Source: Actinokineospora auranticolor | GTDB taxonomy: Bacteria; Actinomycetota; Actinomycetes; Mycobacteriales; Pseudonocardiaceae | Assembly (NCBI RefSeq): GCF_002934265.1 | Contig: NZ_PTIX01000006.1 | Location: 186,001-250,000, forward strand | Direction: 5' to 3' | Length of the DNA: 64,000 nucleotides | Shown: positions 52,705 through 60,838 of the stretch, in pieces | Layout of the letters: each line of letters starts with the position of its first letter | Numbering within the stretch: the stretch's first letter is position 1 | Notes under the pieces: model-generated | Database searches by the model: none | Seen by the model: only the letters and a program-made list of their open reading frames with translations | Told to the model about the DNA's origin: nothing | Program-made: the position numbers and the translations under genes

Positions 52705-52911
52705 TCACCGCCGTTCGGACGAGCGGCGACCGCGAACGGCCCATGCGGTGGCGGCGCCCAGACCGGCGACGGCGGTGGGCACGAGCCCGAGGGTGACGGC
52801 GACGGCGGCGACGGCCGCGGCGGCGGTGAGGATCAGGGCGGCGGCCCGGCGGGTGCGGGCGGTGTCATCGATGACGTGGCGGAGCAGGGCGGTCGCGGGG
52901 GTGTCGGTCAG
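52705..52911 (-). CDS. Small membrane protein, probable CTG start
   Basis: The product is 68 residues if translation begins at CTG 52911, which overlaps the upstream stop as CTGA. No ATG, GTG or TTG lies before the hydrophobic region. The sequence begins TDTPATALLRHVIDDTARTRRAA, then has hydrophobic segments (ALILTAAAAVAAVAVTLGLVP and AVAGLGAATAWAV) and a basic tail. It is the third gene of the PadR operon. Whether CTG is really used cannot be decided from sequence. Confidence 0.5.
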   Translation of the reverse strand: MTDTPATALLRHVIDDTARTRRAAALILTAAAAVAAVAVTLGLVPTAVAGLGAATAWAVRGRRSSERR

Positions 52912-53246
52912 GCCGCTCGGCGGTTGGGGTCGCGGAGGCTGCGGCGCAACGCGGGGGCTCGCAGCAGCAGTCGGACGGCGTAGCGGAACTGGTCGCCGCG
53001 GTCGGGGATGCCCGCCGGCTCCGCCCGGAACTCCTCGCGGTAGCGAGCCCGGTGGGGCACCGGCAGCAGCCTGATCGAGCCACCCAGCAGGCGCAAGCCT
53101 GCCTTCGCGCAGTCGGGGCACGGGGCGGTCACCTCCTCGGTCTCCGGTCGGTCGCTGACGCGGCGCGCCCAGGCAGTGTGGTCGGGCGGTCTCAGCAACC
53201 GCACCACCACGTTCCCGCCGAGTTCGCCGAAGAGTTCGTTGCTCAT
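52908..53246 (-). CDS. Hypothetical protein of the PadR operon
   Basis: The product is 112 residues from ATG 53246, which overlaps the PadR stop (ATGA); GGGAGG is upstream. It contains a CPDC motif (TAPCPDCAKAGLRLLGG) and a basic, mainly helical C-terminal half (YREEFRAEPAGIPDRGDQFRYAVRLLLRAPALRRSLRD). No signal peptide. Family unknown; tight coupling implies that it is the target of PadR control together with the following membrane protein. Confidence 0.65.
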   Translation of the reverse strand: MSNELFGELGGNVVVRLLRPPDHTAWARRVSDRPETEEVTAPCPDCAKAGLRLLGGSIRLLPVPHRARYREEFRAEPAGIPDRGDQFRYAVRLLLRAPALRRSLRDPNRRAA

Positions 53247-53578
53247 GTGGCACCTCCCGCGTAACCCGGTTCCGCACGCCTGGTGAGCTGCCGGGTGCGC
53301 GCCTCGGCCCGAGCCAGTGCGGCGCCTGCCCGCACGCCCCCCGCCCCGGTGAGGCGGTAGTAGCGCCTGCGCGGCCTGCCCTCGACTCTCGGGTCGACCT
53401 CTTCCCAGCGGCTGTCCACCCACCCGCAGGCCTCCAGCCTGGCGAGGATGGGGTGGACGGTGCCGCTGGGCAGACCGGCTCGCGCGCCGAGTTCGAGCCC
53501 GTAGAACTCGGCCGCGGGGTCGGCGAGCAGCACTCGCAGCACAGCCTGGGTCGGTTGGGTCATCCTCGGCTCACCCAT
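53243..53578 (-). CDS. PadR-family transcriptional regulator
   Basis: The product is 111 residues (ATG 53578; an internal ATG at 53563 is also possible). The winged helix is TQAVLRVLLADPAAEFYGLELGARAGLPSGTVHPILARLEACGWVDSRWEE, followed by the PadR wing GRPRRRYYRLTGAG and a short C-terminal dimerisation helix, as in subfamily 2. A perfect palindrome immediately upstream of the start is its likely operator, so it should repress its own three-gene operon. Confidence 0.88.
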   Translation of the reverse strand: MGEPRMTQPTQAVLRVLLADPAAEFYGLELGARAGLPSGTVHPILARLEACGWVDSRWEEVDPRVEGRPRRRYYRLTGAGGVRAGAALARAEARTRQLTRRAEPGYAGGAT

Positions 53579-53585
53579 GGCTTAA

Positions 53586-53608
53586 CTCTACCTAGGGTCT
53601 AGGTAGAG
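53586..53608. promoter_or_regulatory. Perfect palindromic operator of the PadR operon
   Basis: Two perfect 10-bp arms, CTCTACCTAG and CTAGGTAGAG, flank GGT. The site starts 8 bases upstream of the PadR start codon, so a bound protein would block the promoter or translation start. Confidence 0.8.
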
Positions 53609-53680
53609 AACGACCAACTCGACCGAAACCCGCCTACTCGGCCCGCGCTTCAGGGACAGCTGCCAGGCGGGGCATCGGCT

Positions 53681-53737
53681 CGCCAAGTCGGGAACGGTGC
53701 CGGGTGGGGATGAGGGGGTGGGTGGTGGGCGGAGATG
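53681..53737. repeat. 57-bp dispersed repeat, copy 2
   Basis: This copy differs from 14763-14819 at two positions. It abuts the 3' end of the second dynamin-like gene on the same strand relation as copy 1. Confidence 0.9.
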
Positions 53738-55309
53738 TCACTGCGCTTTTAGTTGCTGCCAGATGAGGAAGTACGCGCGGTGGATGACGTGCGCGACGCG
53801 GCTCTGGGCCGGGGTCGCGCCGAAGGACGCGAACGAGCGCCACCAGCCCGCGCGCTCCAGGGCGTAGGCCGTCAGCTCGTTGTGCGGGCGGCCCTTCATC
53901 CCCAGTTGCTCGCCGACCTCCGCGCTGCTGCCCACCCGCAGCACCTCCTCGGCCAGGTCCTCCGGCATGTTCACCGCGCCGGAGGTGACCAGGGTCAGCG
54001 CCTCCAGCAGGCGCAGCTGGTGGGCCTCGGGCTTGGCCAGCAGCACCTCGATGGCGTCGTGCACGCGCTGGCGCTCGCCGGGGTCGCCGGAGGCGTGGGC
54101 CAGGGCGGTGACCGAGGCCAGGGCGGCGGCGGCCTTGATGCCGTCGGCGCGGGCGCGGAACACCGCGTCGAGCCTGGTGCGCACCCCGGCGAGGCCAGAG
54201 GCGTCGAGCAGCTTGCGGCGCAGGGCGCCCGCGGTGAGGTCGGGTTCGGCGCGCAGGGCGTCCACGGCCCGGCGGATGCCGTAGAGGTCGAGCGTCTCCA
54301 GCAGCCGGACGCGGGTGCCGGTGGGCACGTCGCAGTCCCAGGTGGTGAAGATGTCCGCCGACATCAGCATGGTCTCCCAGATCGCGTCGTCGAGACCGGA
54401 GAGCTGGCGCAGCGCGTCGGCGTCGGCGGAGGTGAAGCCACCGGACTCGGCGGACTCGGCGATCAGGCCGATGACCGGGATGACGTCGGCGACCCGGGGC
54501 TTGAGCGTGCTCGCCTGCTTCTCCGCCAGCAGCCGCGCGGCCGTCCACACGTCACCGTTGCTGCCGGACACCGACTCCGGGGTGATCGTGTCGGCCTTGT
54601 TGAGCACGGCGATGGCGTTGACCGGACCGGCCTCCCGGCTGGCGGTGGCGGCGGTGAACGCGGCCAGCGCCTGCTGGTCGTCGGCCCGCACGCCCTGCGT
54701 CACCACGTAGAGCACGGCCTCGGCACCGGCCACCGCGTTGCGGGAGGTGTCATCCAGGTCGTCGTTCTCCGGCGCCTCGACCTCTTCGCCGTCTTCGGCG
54801 CTGTGCTTGGCCGCGCCGAGCAGCTGCTCCGTGCGCTTGACCGAGGCCAGGTCGAGCGAGCCGAGACCGGGGGTGTCGATGACGGTCAGGTCGCGCAGGA
54901 CGGCGTTGGTCAGGTACGCCTCCAGGTGCGAGACCTTGTCGAAGTCGACCTCGAGGTCCTTCGGGATCATGCCGCCCGCGTCGAAGGGCAGCACCTGCTT
55001 GGTGCCGTCGAAGAACACCAGCTCGACCCGGTCGACCGTGCCGTACTGGAAGCGGGTGACCAGCCGGGTGCACTCGCCCACGTCGGTCGGCGCGACCCGC
55101 CTGCCGATCAGCGCGTTGACCAGCGTGGACTTGCCGGACTTGATCCGGCCCGCCACGGCGACCTGCAGCGGCGCGGACAGCCTGCGCAGCACCTCGCGGA
55201 ACCCGGCGGCGGTGCGCGCGGACACCTGCGGCTGCAGCCGCTGGCACAGGTTGGCCACCGCCGCGGACAGCGGCCCGGCCAGGTGCTGTTGCTCGGTCGC
55301 GGTCGACAC
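53738..55309 (-). CDS. Dynamin-like GTPase, second copy
   Basis: The product is 523 residues from GTG 55309 with GGGGAGG five bases upstream. The P-loop is VAVAGRIKSGKSTLVNALIG, switch I lies near VGECTRLVTRFQYG, switch II is LTVIDTPGLGSLD, and G4 is IAVLNKADTITPE. An acidic insert (EDGEEVEAPENDDLDD) sits within the G domain. The C-terminal half is helical without clear membrane segments, unlike the 49807-51642 protein. A pair of unlike dynamins resembles IniA/IniC, where one member carries the membrane segment. It does not share an operon with the first. Confidence 0.85.
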   Translation of the reverse strand: MSTATEQQHLAGPLSAAVANLCQRLQPQVSARTAAGFREVLRRLSAPLQVAVAGRIKSGKSTLVNALIGRRVAPTDVGECTRLVTRFQYGTVDRVELVFFDGTKQVLPFDAGGMIPKDLEVDFDKVSHLEAYLTNAVLRDLTVIDTPGLGSLDLASVKRTEQLLGAAKHSAEDGEEVEAPENDDLDDTSRNAVAGAEAVLYVVTQGVRADDQQALAAFTAATASREAGPVNAIAVLNKADTITPESVSGSNGDVWTAARLLAEKQASTLKPRVADVIPVIGLIAESAESGGFTSADADALRQLSGLDDAIWETMLMSADIFTTWDCDVPTGTRVRLLETLDLYGIRRAVDALRAEPDLTAGALRRKLLDASGLAGVRTRLDAVFRARADGIKAAAALASVTALAHASGDPGERQRVHDAIEVLLAKPEAHQLRLLEALTLVTSGAVNMPEDLAEEVLRVGSSAEVGEQLGMKGRPHNELTAYALERAGWWRSFASFGATPAQSRVAHVIHRAYFLIWQQLKAQ

Positions 55310-55459
55310 GCCGTCCTCCCCTGGTTTTTCGCCAGCATCGTGCCATGACCGGGCGCGCCGCGGGTCCACACCGGTCGGGTTCGCGCCACCCGGCCGTTCA
55401 ACCCACAGGCGGACCGGCAATGCGACGGCGGGTGGACGCGCCTGGTCACCGGGGGTACC

Positions 55460-55472
55460 TACCCTTGGTGGC
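55460..55472 (+). promoter_or_regulatory. Leaderless-type -10 element of the histidine kinase gene
   Basis: TACCCT (55460-55465) ends seven bases before GTG 55473, with no ribosome site between. Confidence 0.4.
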
Positions 55473-56654
55473 GTGCGGAGACTCAGCCTCTGGATGAAGG
55501 CGCACCCGATCGTCGGGGACAGCGTCGTCGCCGCGCTGCTCGCGCTGCTGGAGTCGGTCTCGCTGTTCACCCCGCCGACCGGGGTGAACCTGGTGGTGTT
55601 CTGGGTGACCGGCGTGCTGATGCTGGGCCCGCTGCTCATCCGCAGGCGCGACCCGCTGCTGTCGGCGTACCTCATCCTCGGCGCCGGTTTCCTGCAGCTG
55701 CTCACCCACGGCCCGCCCGTGCTGCACGGTGTGGACGCCCGGCTGCGGCCGGTCGACATCGCGCTGGGCATCTCGCTCTACACCGTCGTGGCCTACGTCA
55801 GCCGCAGGCAGGGCGCGCTCTACGTGCTGTGGCTGGCCATCGGCACCACGATCTGGGCGACCTGGCGGATGGAGCTGCCGCAGTCGATCCTGCCCGCCAC
55901 GGTCATCGTGGTGATCTTCGCGTTCTGCTGGGCGCTGGGCGAGTTCTCCGGCGCCCGCCGGGCCTACCACGTCGAGGTCGAGCGGCGGCTGGCGCTGCTG
56001 GAGACCGAACGGGACCAGCAGGCGCGGATCGCCGTCGGGCAGGAACGCGCCCGGATCGCCCGGGAGCTGCACGACGTGGTGGCGCACGCGGTGAGCGTCA
56101 TCGTGGTGCAGGCCGACGGCGCCGCGTACGCGGTGCGCGCCCAGCCCGAGATGGCCGAGCGGGCGCTGAACACGATCTCCGCGACCGGCCGCGAGGCGCT
56201 GACCGAGCTGCGCCGCCTGCTCGGCGTGCTGCGCAGCGACGACACCGAGATCGACCGCACCCCGCAGCCGGGCGCCCAGTCCATCTCGGAGCTGGCCGAG
56301 CGGGTCCGGGCGATCGGGGTGCCGGTGCGCCTCGACCTCACCGGCGAGCTCGACGACCTGCCCGCGGGCGTCGGCCTGGGCATCTACCGGATCGTCCAGG
56401 AGGCGTTGACCAACACCATCAAGCACGCGGGCCCGGGGGCCTCGGCCGCCGTGCAGGTGCGCCGGGTGGGGGACCGGGTCGAACTGGACATCACCGACCG
56501 CGGCCCCGGGATCTCCCGGCTGGCCACGGTCGGCGGCAACGGGCTGATCGGCATGCGCGAGCGGGCCAACGTCTTCGGCGGCACGCTCCAGGCGGGACCG
56601 CACGAGCAAGGTGGCTGGCGCGTGCGGGCCGTGCTGCCGGTGAGCACCGCGTGA
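55473..56654 (+). CDS. Sensor histidine kinase (NarX/DesK type)
   Basis: The product is 393 residues from GTG 55473. The N-terminal sensor has about five to six membrane helices (about 15-165) and no large extracellular loop. A short coiled coil leads to the HisKA_3 dimerisation box ERARIARELHDVVAHAVSVIVVQ with phospho-acceptor His200. The HATPase_c domain has the N-box IVQEALTNTIKHAG and the G-boxes DRGPGI and GGNGLIGMRERA. The stimulus is unknown; the layout suggests a membrane or envelope signal. It pairs with the response regulator 16 bases downstream. Confidence 0.92.
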   Translation: MRRLSLWMKAHPIVGDSVVAALLALLESVSLFTPPTGVNLVVFWVTGVLMLGPLLIRRRDPLLSAYLILGAGFLQLLTHGPPVLHGVDARLRPVDIALGISLYTVVAYVSRRQGALYVLWLAIGTTIWATWRMELPQSILPATVIVVIFAFCWALGEFSGARRAYHVEVERRLALLETERDQQARIAVGQERARIARELHDVVAHAVSVIVVQADGAAYAVRAQPEMAERALNTISATGREALTELRRLLGVLRSDDTEIDRTPQPGAQSISELAERVRAIGVPVRLDLTGELDDLPAGVGLGIYRIVQEALTNTIKHAGPGASAAVQVRRVGDRVELDITDRGPGISRLATVGGNGLIGMRERANVFGGTLQAGPHEQGGWRVRAVLPVSTA

Positions 56655-56670
56655 GTGGAAGGGCGTTACC

Positions 56671-57336
56671 TTGACCCATGTGATCAGGGTTGTGTTGGTC
56701 GATGACCAGGAGCTGATGCGGGTCGGGTTCCGCATGGTGCTCGGCGCGCAGGAGGACATGGAGGTCGTCGGCGAGGCCGGGGACGGCAAGGCCGCGATCG
56801 CGCTGGCCGAGCAGCTGCGCCCGGACGTGGTGCTGATGGACGTGCGCATGCCGGTGCTCGACGGCGTGGAGGCGACCCGGGTCATCACCGAGGCGGGCAC
56901 GTCGAAGGTGCTGGTGATGACCACCTTCGACCTCGACGAGTACGCGCTGTCCGCGCTGCGCAACGGGGCCAGCGGCTTCCTGCTCAAGGACACCCCGCCC
57001 AGCCACCTGATCTCCGCGCTGCGCTCGGTGGCCAGCGGCGACGCGGTGGTCTCGCCGAGCGTGACCCGGCGGCTGCTCGACCGGTTCCTCGGCCCCGGTG
57101 GCGGAGAGCTGCGCGACGCGTCGGTGCTCGACGTGCTGACCGAGCGGGAGCGGGAGGTGCTGGTGCTGATGGCCCAGGGCCTGTCCAACACCGAGATCGC
57201 CCGCAAGCTGTTCCTGTCCGAGGCCACGGTCAAGACGCACGTGGGCCGGGTGCTGTCCAAACTGGAGCTGCGGGACCGGGTGCAGGCCGTGGTCCTGGCC
57301 TACGAGACCGGGTTGGTGCGCCCCGGCGACGTGTAG
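56671..57336 (+). CDS. NarL/LuxR-family response regulator
   Basis: The product is 221 residues from TTG 56671 (a GTG at 56680 is possible). The receiver carries the acidic pair in VVLVDDQELMRVGF, the phospho-acceptor Asp57 in VVLMDVRMPVLDG, the Thr in VMTTFDLDEYA and the Lys in GFLLKDTPP. The LuxR helix-turn-helix is TEREREVLVLMAQGLSNTEIARKLFLSEATVKTHVGRVLSKLELRDRVQ. All receiver residues are intact, in contrast to the regulator at 5774-6502. Cognate regulator of the upstream kinase. Confidence 0.93.
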   Translation: MTHVIRVVLVDDQELMRVGFRMVLGAQEDMEVVGEAGDGKAAIALAEQLRPDVVLMDVRMPVLDGVEATRVITEAGTSKVLVMTTFDLDEYALSALRNGASGFLLKDTPPSHLISALRSVASGDAVVSPSVTRRLLDRFLGPGGGELRDASVLDVLTEREREVLVLMAQGLSNTEIARKLFLSEATVKTHVGRVLSKLELRDRVQAVVLAYETGLVRPGDV

Positions 57337-57356
57337 CGCCGCCGGGGCGGGAGCGA

Positions 57357-58283
57357 CTACCGGTAGGCGGCGGCGTCCACCGTGGTCGGGTCGACGCCCC
57401 GGTCGACGACGTCGTCGTGCCAGCGGCCCCAGTCCGGCCGGGTGCCGTCGAGGTCGGTGAAGCCGTACTCGCGCATCAGCGTCCAGCTGGCCAGGACCTG
57501 ACCGGCGAACCGGGACACCCCCGGGTCCGCGGCGAGCGCGGCGATGGCCCGGCCGACGTAGTTCGGGGTCTCGGACATGATGTAGTTCGGGTCCTTGGCG
57601 ACCCCGTCGCGCCAGGTGGCCTCGGTGACGCCGAAGTGCTCCAGCATCATCTCCGAGCGCAGGAAGCCTGGGGTTACCGCGAGCCCGGTGGTGCCGTGCG
57701 CGGCCAGGTCCGCGCCGAGCACCCGGCCGATGGCCCGGATGCTCGACTTGACCACGAAGTACGGGATGCCGACGCCCGGCCAGTAGCGGTCGGTGTCGCC
57801 GTCGGTCACCTCGACGACCAGGCCGCCGGGCCGGTCGACGACCAGCGGCAGCAGCTTGTGCAGGGCGATCAGGTGGGTGTCGACGCCGTTGCGCACCACG
57901 CCGAGCGCCTTGTCCAGGTCCGACTCCCAGAACGGGGTGCCGAACTCGACGAACGGGTCGCCGCCCCAGACGTCGTCGACCAGGACGTCGACGTGCCCGT
58001 GGTCGCGCGCGACCCGGTCGCGCAGCGCCTCCACATCGGACACCGCGGAGAAGTCGCAGCGCACCGCGATCCCGGTGCCGCCCGCCGCGTCGACGAGTTC
58101 GGCGGTCTCCTCGATCGTCTCCGCGCGCTTGATCGGCGACGCGACATCGCGGGTCGTGCGGCCGGTGACGTAGACCGCCGCGCCCGCCGCGCCCAACTCC
58201 ACCGCGATGCCCCGACCGCACCCGCGCGTCGCGCCCGTGACGACCGCGACCTTGCCCGCCAGCGGTTTGTGCTCGCTTGCCAC
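57357..58283 (-). CDS. Short-chain dehydrogenase/reductase
   Basis: The product is 308 residues from GTG 58283. The cofactor motif is VAVVTGATRGCGRGIAVELGAAGAAVYVTGRTTR (TGxxxGxG). The catalytic Tyr-x3-Lys pair is in GIPYFVVKSSIRAIGRVL. The usual catalytic Ser position lies in VVEVTDGD and is not clearly a Ser. The C-terminal extension contains WASWTLMREYGFTDLDG-like sequence (LASWTLMREYGFTDLDGTRPDWG), characteristic of one SDR subgroup. It follows the TetR gene by 14 bases and is the probable regulated enzyme. Substrate unknown. Confidence 0.9.
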   Translation of the reverse strand: MASEHKPLAGKVAVVTGATRGCGRGIAVELGAAGAAVYVTGRTTRDVASPIKRAETIEETAELVDAAGGTGIAVRCDFSAVSDVEALRDRVARDHGHVDVLVDDVWGGDPFVEFGTPFWESDLDKALGVVRNGVDTHLIALHKLLPLVVDRPGGLVVEVTDGDTDRYWPGVGIPYFVVKSSIRAIGRVLGADLAAHGTTGLAVTPGFLRSEMMLEHFGVTEATWRDGVAKDPNYIMSETPNYVGRAIAALAADPGVSRFAGQVLASWTLMREYGFTDLDGTRPDWGRWHDDVVDRGVDPTTVDAAAYR

Positions 58284-58297
58284 GAAGTTCTCCTCCC

Positions 58298-58873
58298 TTA
58301 GCGGCGCCAGGCGTCCAGCACCGCGTCCACGTCTTGGCCGAGTCGGTCCGCGATCCGCCCGTGGGGGCGGATGGACCAGTCGATGGACACCCCGTTGACC
58401 AGCGACAGCAGCACGCGCGCGGCGACCTCCGGCGCGGGTGCCCCCGGCAGCAGCGGCGCGGCCCGGTCGAAGGCGTGCCGCAGCCGCTCCTGCATCACCG
58501 CGAAGTGGCGGCCCAGTTGGCCGCGCAGGTGCTCGTCGGCGAGGTCGACGGCGAGCTGACCGAGGTGGTTGGCCGCCGTCTCCGCGTCCCCCAGGGACAG
58601 GAACGTGGCCACGGCGGCGGCGCGCAGACCGGCCACCGGGTCGGCCTCCGCGTCGGCCGCGGCCAGCATCACGGCGTCGACCTCGGCGGTGGCGTGGGTG
58701 AACAGCGCGCGCAGCAGGCCGTCCTTGGAGCCGAACCGCTGACCGACGGTCCCCACCGAGACCCCGGCCTCGGCGGCCACCTGGGCCAGGGTGAACCCCG
58801 GCCCGACCCGGCCGATCACGGTGTGCGCGGAGTCGAGGAGCCGCTGGTCGGTGATGGTCTTGGGGCGTGCCAC
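58298..58873 (-). CDS. TetR/AcrR-family regulator of the SDR operon
   Basis: The product is 191 residues from GTG 58873. The helix-turn-helix is TDQRLLDSAHTVIGRVGPGFTLAQVAAEAGVSVGTVGQRFGSKDGLLRALF, near the N-terminus. The C-terminal domain is the TetR_C type with VLLSLVNGVSIDWSI. A perfect 24-bp palindrome lies 3 bases upstream of the start codon, strongly indicating autoregulation together with the SDR gene. Confidence 0.9.
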   Translation of the reverse strand: MARPKTITDQRLLDSAHTVIGRVGPGFTLAQVAAEAGVSVGTVGQRFGSKDGLLRALFTHATAEVDAVMLAAADAEADPVAGLRAAAVATFLSLGDAETAANHLGQLAVDLADEHLRGQLGRHFAVMQERLRHAFDRAAPLLPGAPAPEVAARVLLSLVNGVSIDWSIRPHGRIADRLGQDVDAVLDAWRR

Positions 58874-58876
58874 GCA

Positions 58877-58900
58877 GTTATTGAACCATGGTTCAATAAC
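58877..58900. promoter_or_regulatory. Perfect 24-bp TetR operator
   Basis: GTTATTGAACCA is followed directly by its exact reverse complement, giving a perfect 24-bp palindrome that abuts the TetR start codon. A run this AT-rich is unusual in this genome. Confidence 0.88.
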
Positions 58901-59124
58901 CCTGTCAGCCCCAACCGGACCGGTGGCGCGGATCAGGGTCGGGTCAGGGTCGTCACGGATACCCCGGCTCTCAGGATCGCGGGAGGGTACACCTGCGAGT
59001 TGACCCGAGAGGGGAACCAGAGGACGACGCCAAGCGACGGGCGGTAGTGCCACTCTGGAATGGGTCACCCGGGGGACGTACATCGGGGGATGTGCGACAC
59101 AGGCAGCAAGCACGAGGAGTAGCC

Positions 59125-60069
59125 ATGATCGAGGCAGTCGGCCTCACCAAGCGATACGGCAAGACGCTCGCCGTCGACAACCTGTCGTTCTCGGTGCCGA
59201 GCGGCCGGGTGACCGGCTTCCTCGGCCCGAACGGCGCCGGGAAGTCGACGACCATGCGCATGATCCTGGGGTTGGACACCCCGACCGGGGGGACCGCGCT
59301 GATCGACGGCAAGCGCTACCGCGACCTGCAGCAGCCGCTGCGCACCGTCGGCGCGCTGCTGGACGCGAAGTGGGTGCACCCCAACCGCTCGGCCCGCGCG
59401 CACCTGCAGTGGCTGGCGCGGTCGAACCGGCTGCCCGCCAAGCGGGTGGACGAGGTGCTGGAGATCGTCGGCCTGACCAGCGTGGCGGGCAAGCGGGCGG
59501 GCGGCTTCTCGCTGGGCATGTCCCAGCGCCTGGGCATCGCCGCGGCGCTGCTGGGCGACCCGCAGGTGCTGCTGTTCGACGAGCCGGTCAACGGCCTGGA
59601 CCCCGAGGGCATCCTCTGGATCCGCAAGTTCATGCACCGGCTGGCCGAGGAGGGCCGCACGGTCTTCGTCTCCAGCCACCTGCTGTCGGAGATGGCGCTG
59701 ACCGCCCAGGAGCTGGTGGTCATCGGCCGCGGCAAGCTCATCTCGCAGAGCAGCACCGAGGACTTCGTCACCCAGGCCACGGAGAACACCGTGCGGGTGC
59801 GCAGCCCGCAGCTCGCGCCGCTGCGCAGCGCGCTGGGCAAGCTGGGCGTGTCGATCCGCGACGAGGGCGAGGCCCTGGTCGTCTCCGGCATGGACTGCGC
59901 CGACATCGGCGAGCTGGCCGCGCGGGAGGGCGTCGTGCTGCACGAGCTCAGCCCGCAGCGCGGCTCGCTGGAGGAGGCGTTCATGCAGCTGACCGGCGAC
60001 TCCGTCGAATACCACACCGAGATCGCCGAGCCCGGTGTGCCCGCGACCCTGACCACGGCCGGGAAGTGA
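59125..60069 (+). CDS. ABC-2 exporter ATPase (unit A)
   Basis: The product is 314 residues from ATG 59125 with GAGGAG upstream. Walker A is LGPNGAGKST, the signature FSLGMSQRLG, Walker B VLLFDEPVNGLDPEG and the switch HLLSEM. The motif LLDAKWVHPNRSARAHLQWLA is typical of the BcrA/DrrA-like branch that exports antibiotics or lipids. The C-terminal 80 residues form the usual accessory domain. It heads a unit with two permease genes and is a close paralogue of the ATPase at 61748-62668. Confidence 0.92.
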   Translation: MIEAVGLTKRYGKTLAVDNLSFSVPSGRVTGFLGPNGAGKSTTMRMILGLDTPTGGTALIDGKRYRDLQQPLRTVGALLDAKWVHPNRSARAHLQWLARSNRLPAKRVDEVLEIVGLTSVAGKRAGGFSLGMSQRLGIAAALLGDPQVLLFDEPVNGLDPEGILWIRKFMHRLAEEGRTVFVSSHLLSEMALTAQELVVIGRGKLISQSSTEDFVTQATENTVRVRSPQLAPLRSALGKLGVSIRDEGEALVVSGMDCADIGELAAREGVVLHELSPQRGSLEEAFMQLTGDSVEYHTEIAEPGVPATLTTAGK

Positions 60070-60073
60070 CGTC

Positions 60074-60838
60074 ATGACCCTGCTCGCCGTTGAACGGATG
60101 AAGCTGTTCTCCACCCGCTCGCCGTGGTGGTGCTCGCTCATCGCACTGGCGCTGACCGTCGGGTTCGGCGCGCTCATGGCCGGTACGGCCAACACCGAGA
60201 CGCCGCTGACCGTGGCCGCCACCCAGTTCGGCTACACCTTCGGCCTCGTCGTGATCATGGTGATGGCCGCGCTGGCGATCACCACCGAGTACCGCTTCGG
60301 CACCATCCGGGCCACCTTCCTGGCCGTGCCCAACCGCGGCAAGGCGCTGCTGGCCAAGACCGCCGTCGTCGCGATCCTCGCCGGTGTGCTCGGCGAGCTG
60401 GCCGCGTTCGGGTCGTGGGGCATCGGCAAGCTCATCAAGCCCGCGTCGGACCTGGCGCTCAACACGCCCTACGAGTGGCGCGCGGTCGCCGGTGTCGGCC
60501 TGGTGTACGCCGTCGCCGCGGTCATCGCGGTCGCGGTCGGCGTGCTGGTGCGGCACTCCGCGGGTGCCATCGCCCTGCTGCTGGTCTACGTCCAGCTGGT
60601 CGAGAACCTGGTCTCGCTGATCCCCCGGATCGGCAACGACATCCACCGGTGGATGCCCTTCACCATGTCCGCCAAGTTCATCACCGGCGACCCGGACGTG
60701 ACCCTGCGCAACATCAACGAGGGTCCGCCGCTGGCCGACGCGGGGCTGTCCCCGTGGCCCGCGCTGCTCTACTTCGCCGGGTTCGCCGTGGTCATGATGG
60801 TCATCGCGCTGGCCGTCGCGAACCGGAGGGACGCCTGA
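60074..60838 (+). CDS. ABC-2 permease (unit A, first)
   Basis: The product is 254 residues from ATG 60074, 4 bases after the ATPase stop. It begins with the cytoplasmic amphipathic segment MTLLAVERMKLFSTRSPWW shared by all three permeases here and has about six membrane helices. Conserved loop ITTEYRFGTIRATFLAVPNR precedes helix 3. It forms the channel with the downstream permease. Its stop overlaps the next ATG by one base. Confidence 0.88.
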   Translation: MTLLAVERMKLFSTRSPWWCSLIALALTVGFGALMAGTANTETPLTVAATQFGYTFGLVVIMVMAALAITTEYRFGTIRATFLAVPNRGKALLAKTAVVAILAGVLGELAAFGSWGIGKLIKPASDLALNTPYEWRAVAGVGLVYAVAAVIAVAVGVLVRHSAGAIALLLVYVQLVENLVSLIPRIGNDIHRWMPFTMSAKFITGDPDVTLRNINEGPPLADAGLSPWPALLYFAGFAVVMMVIALAVANRRDA

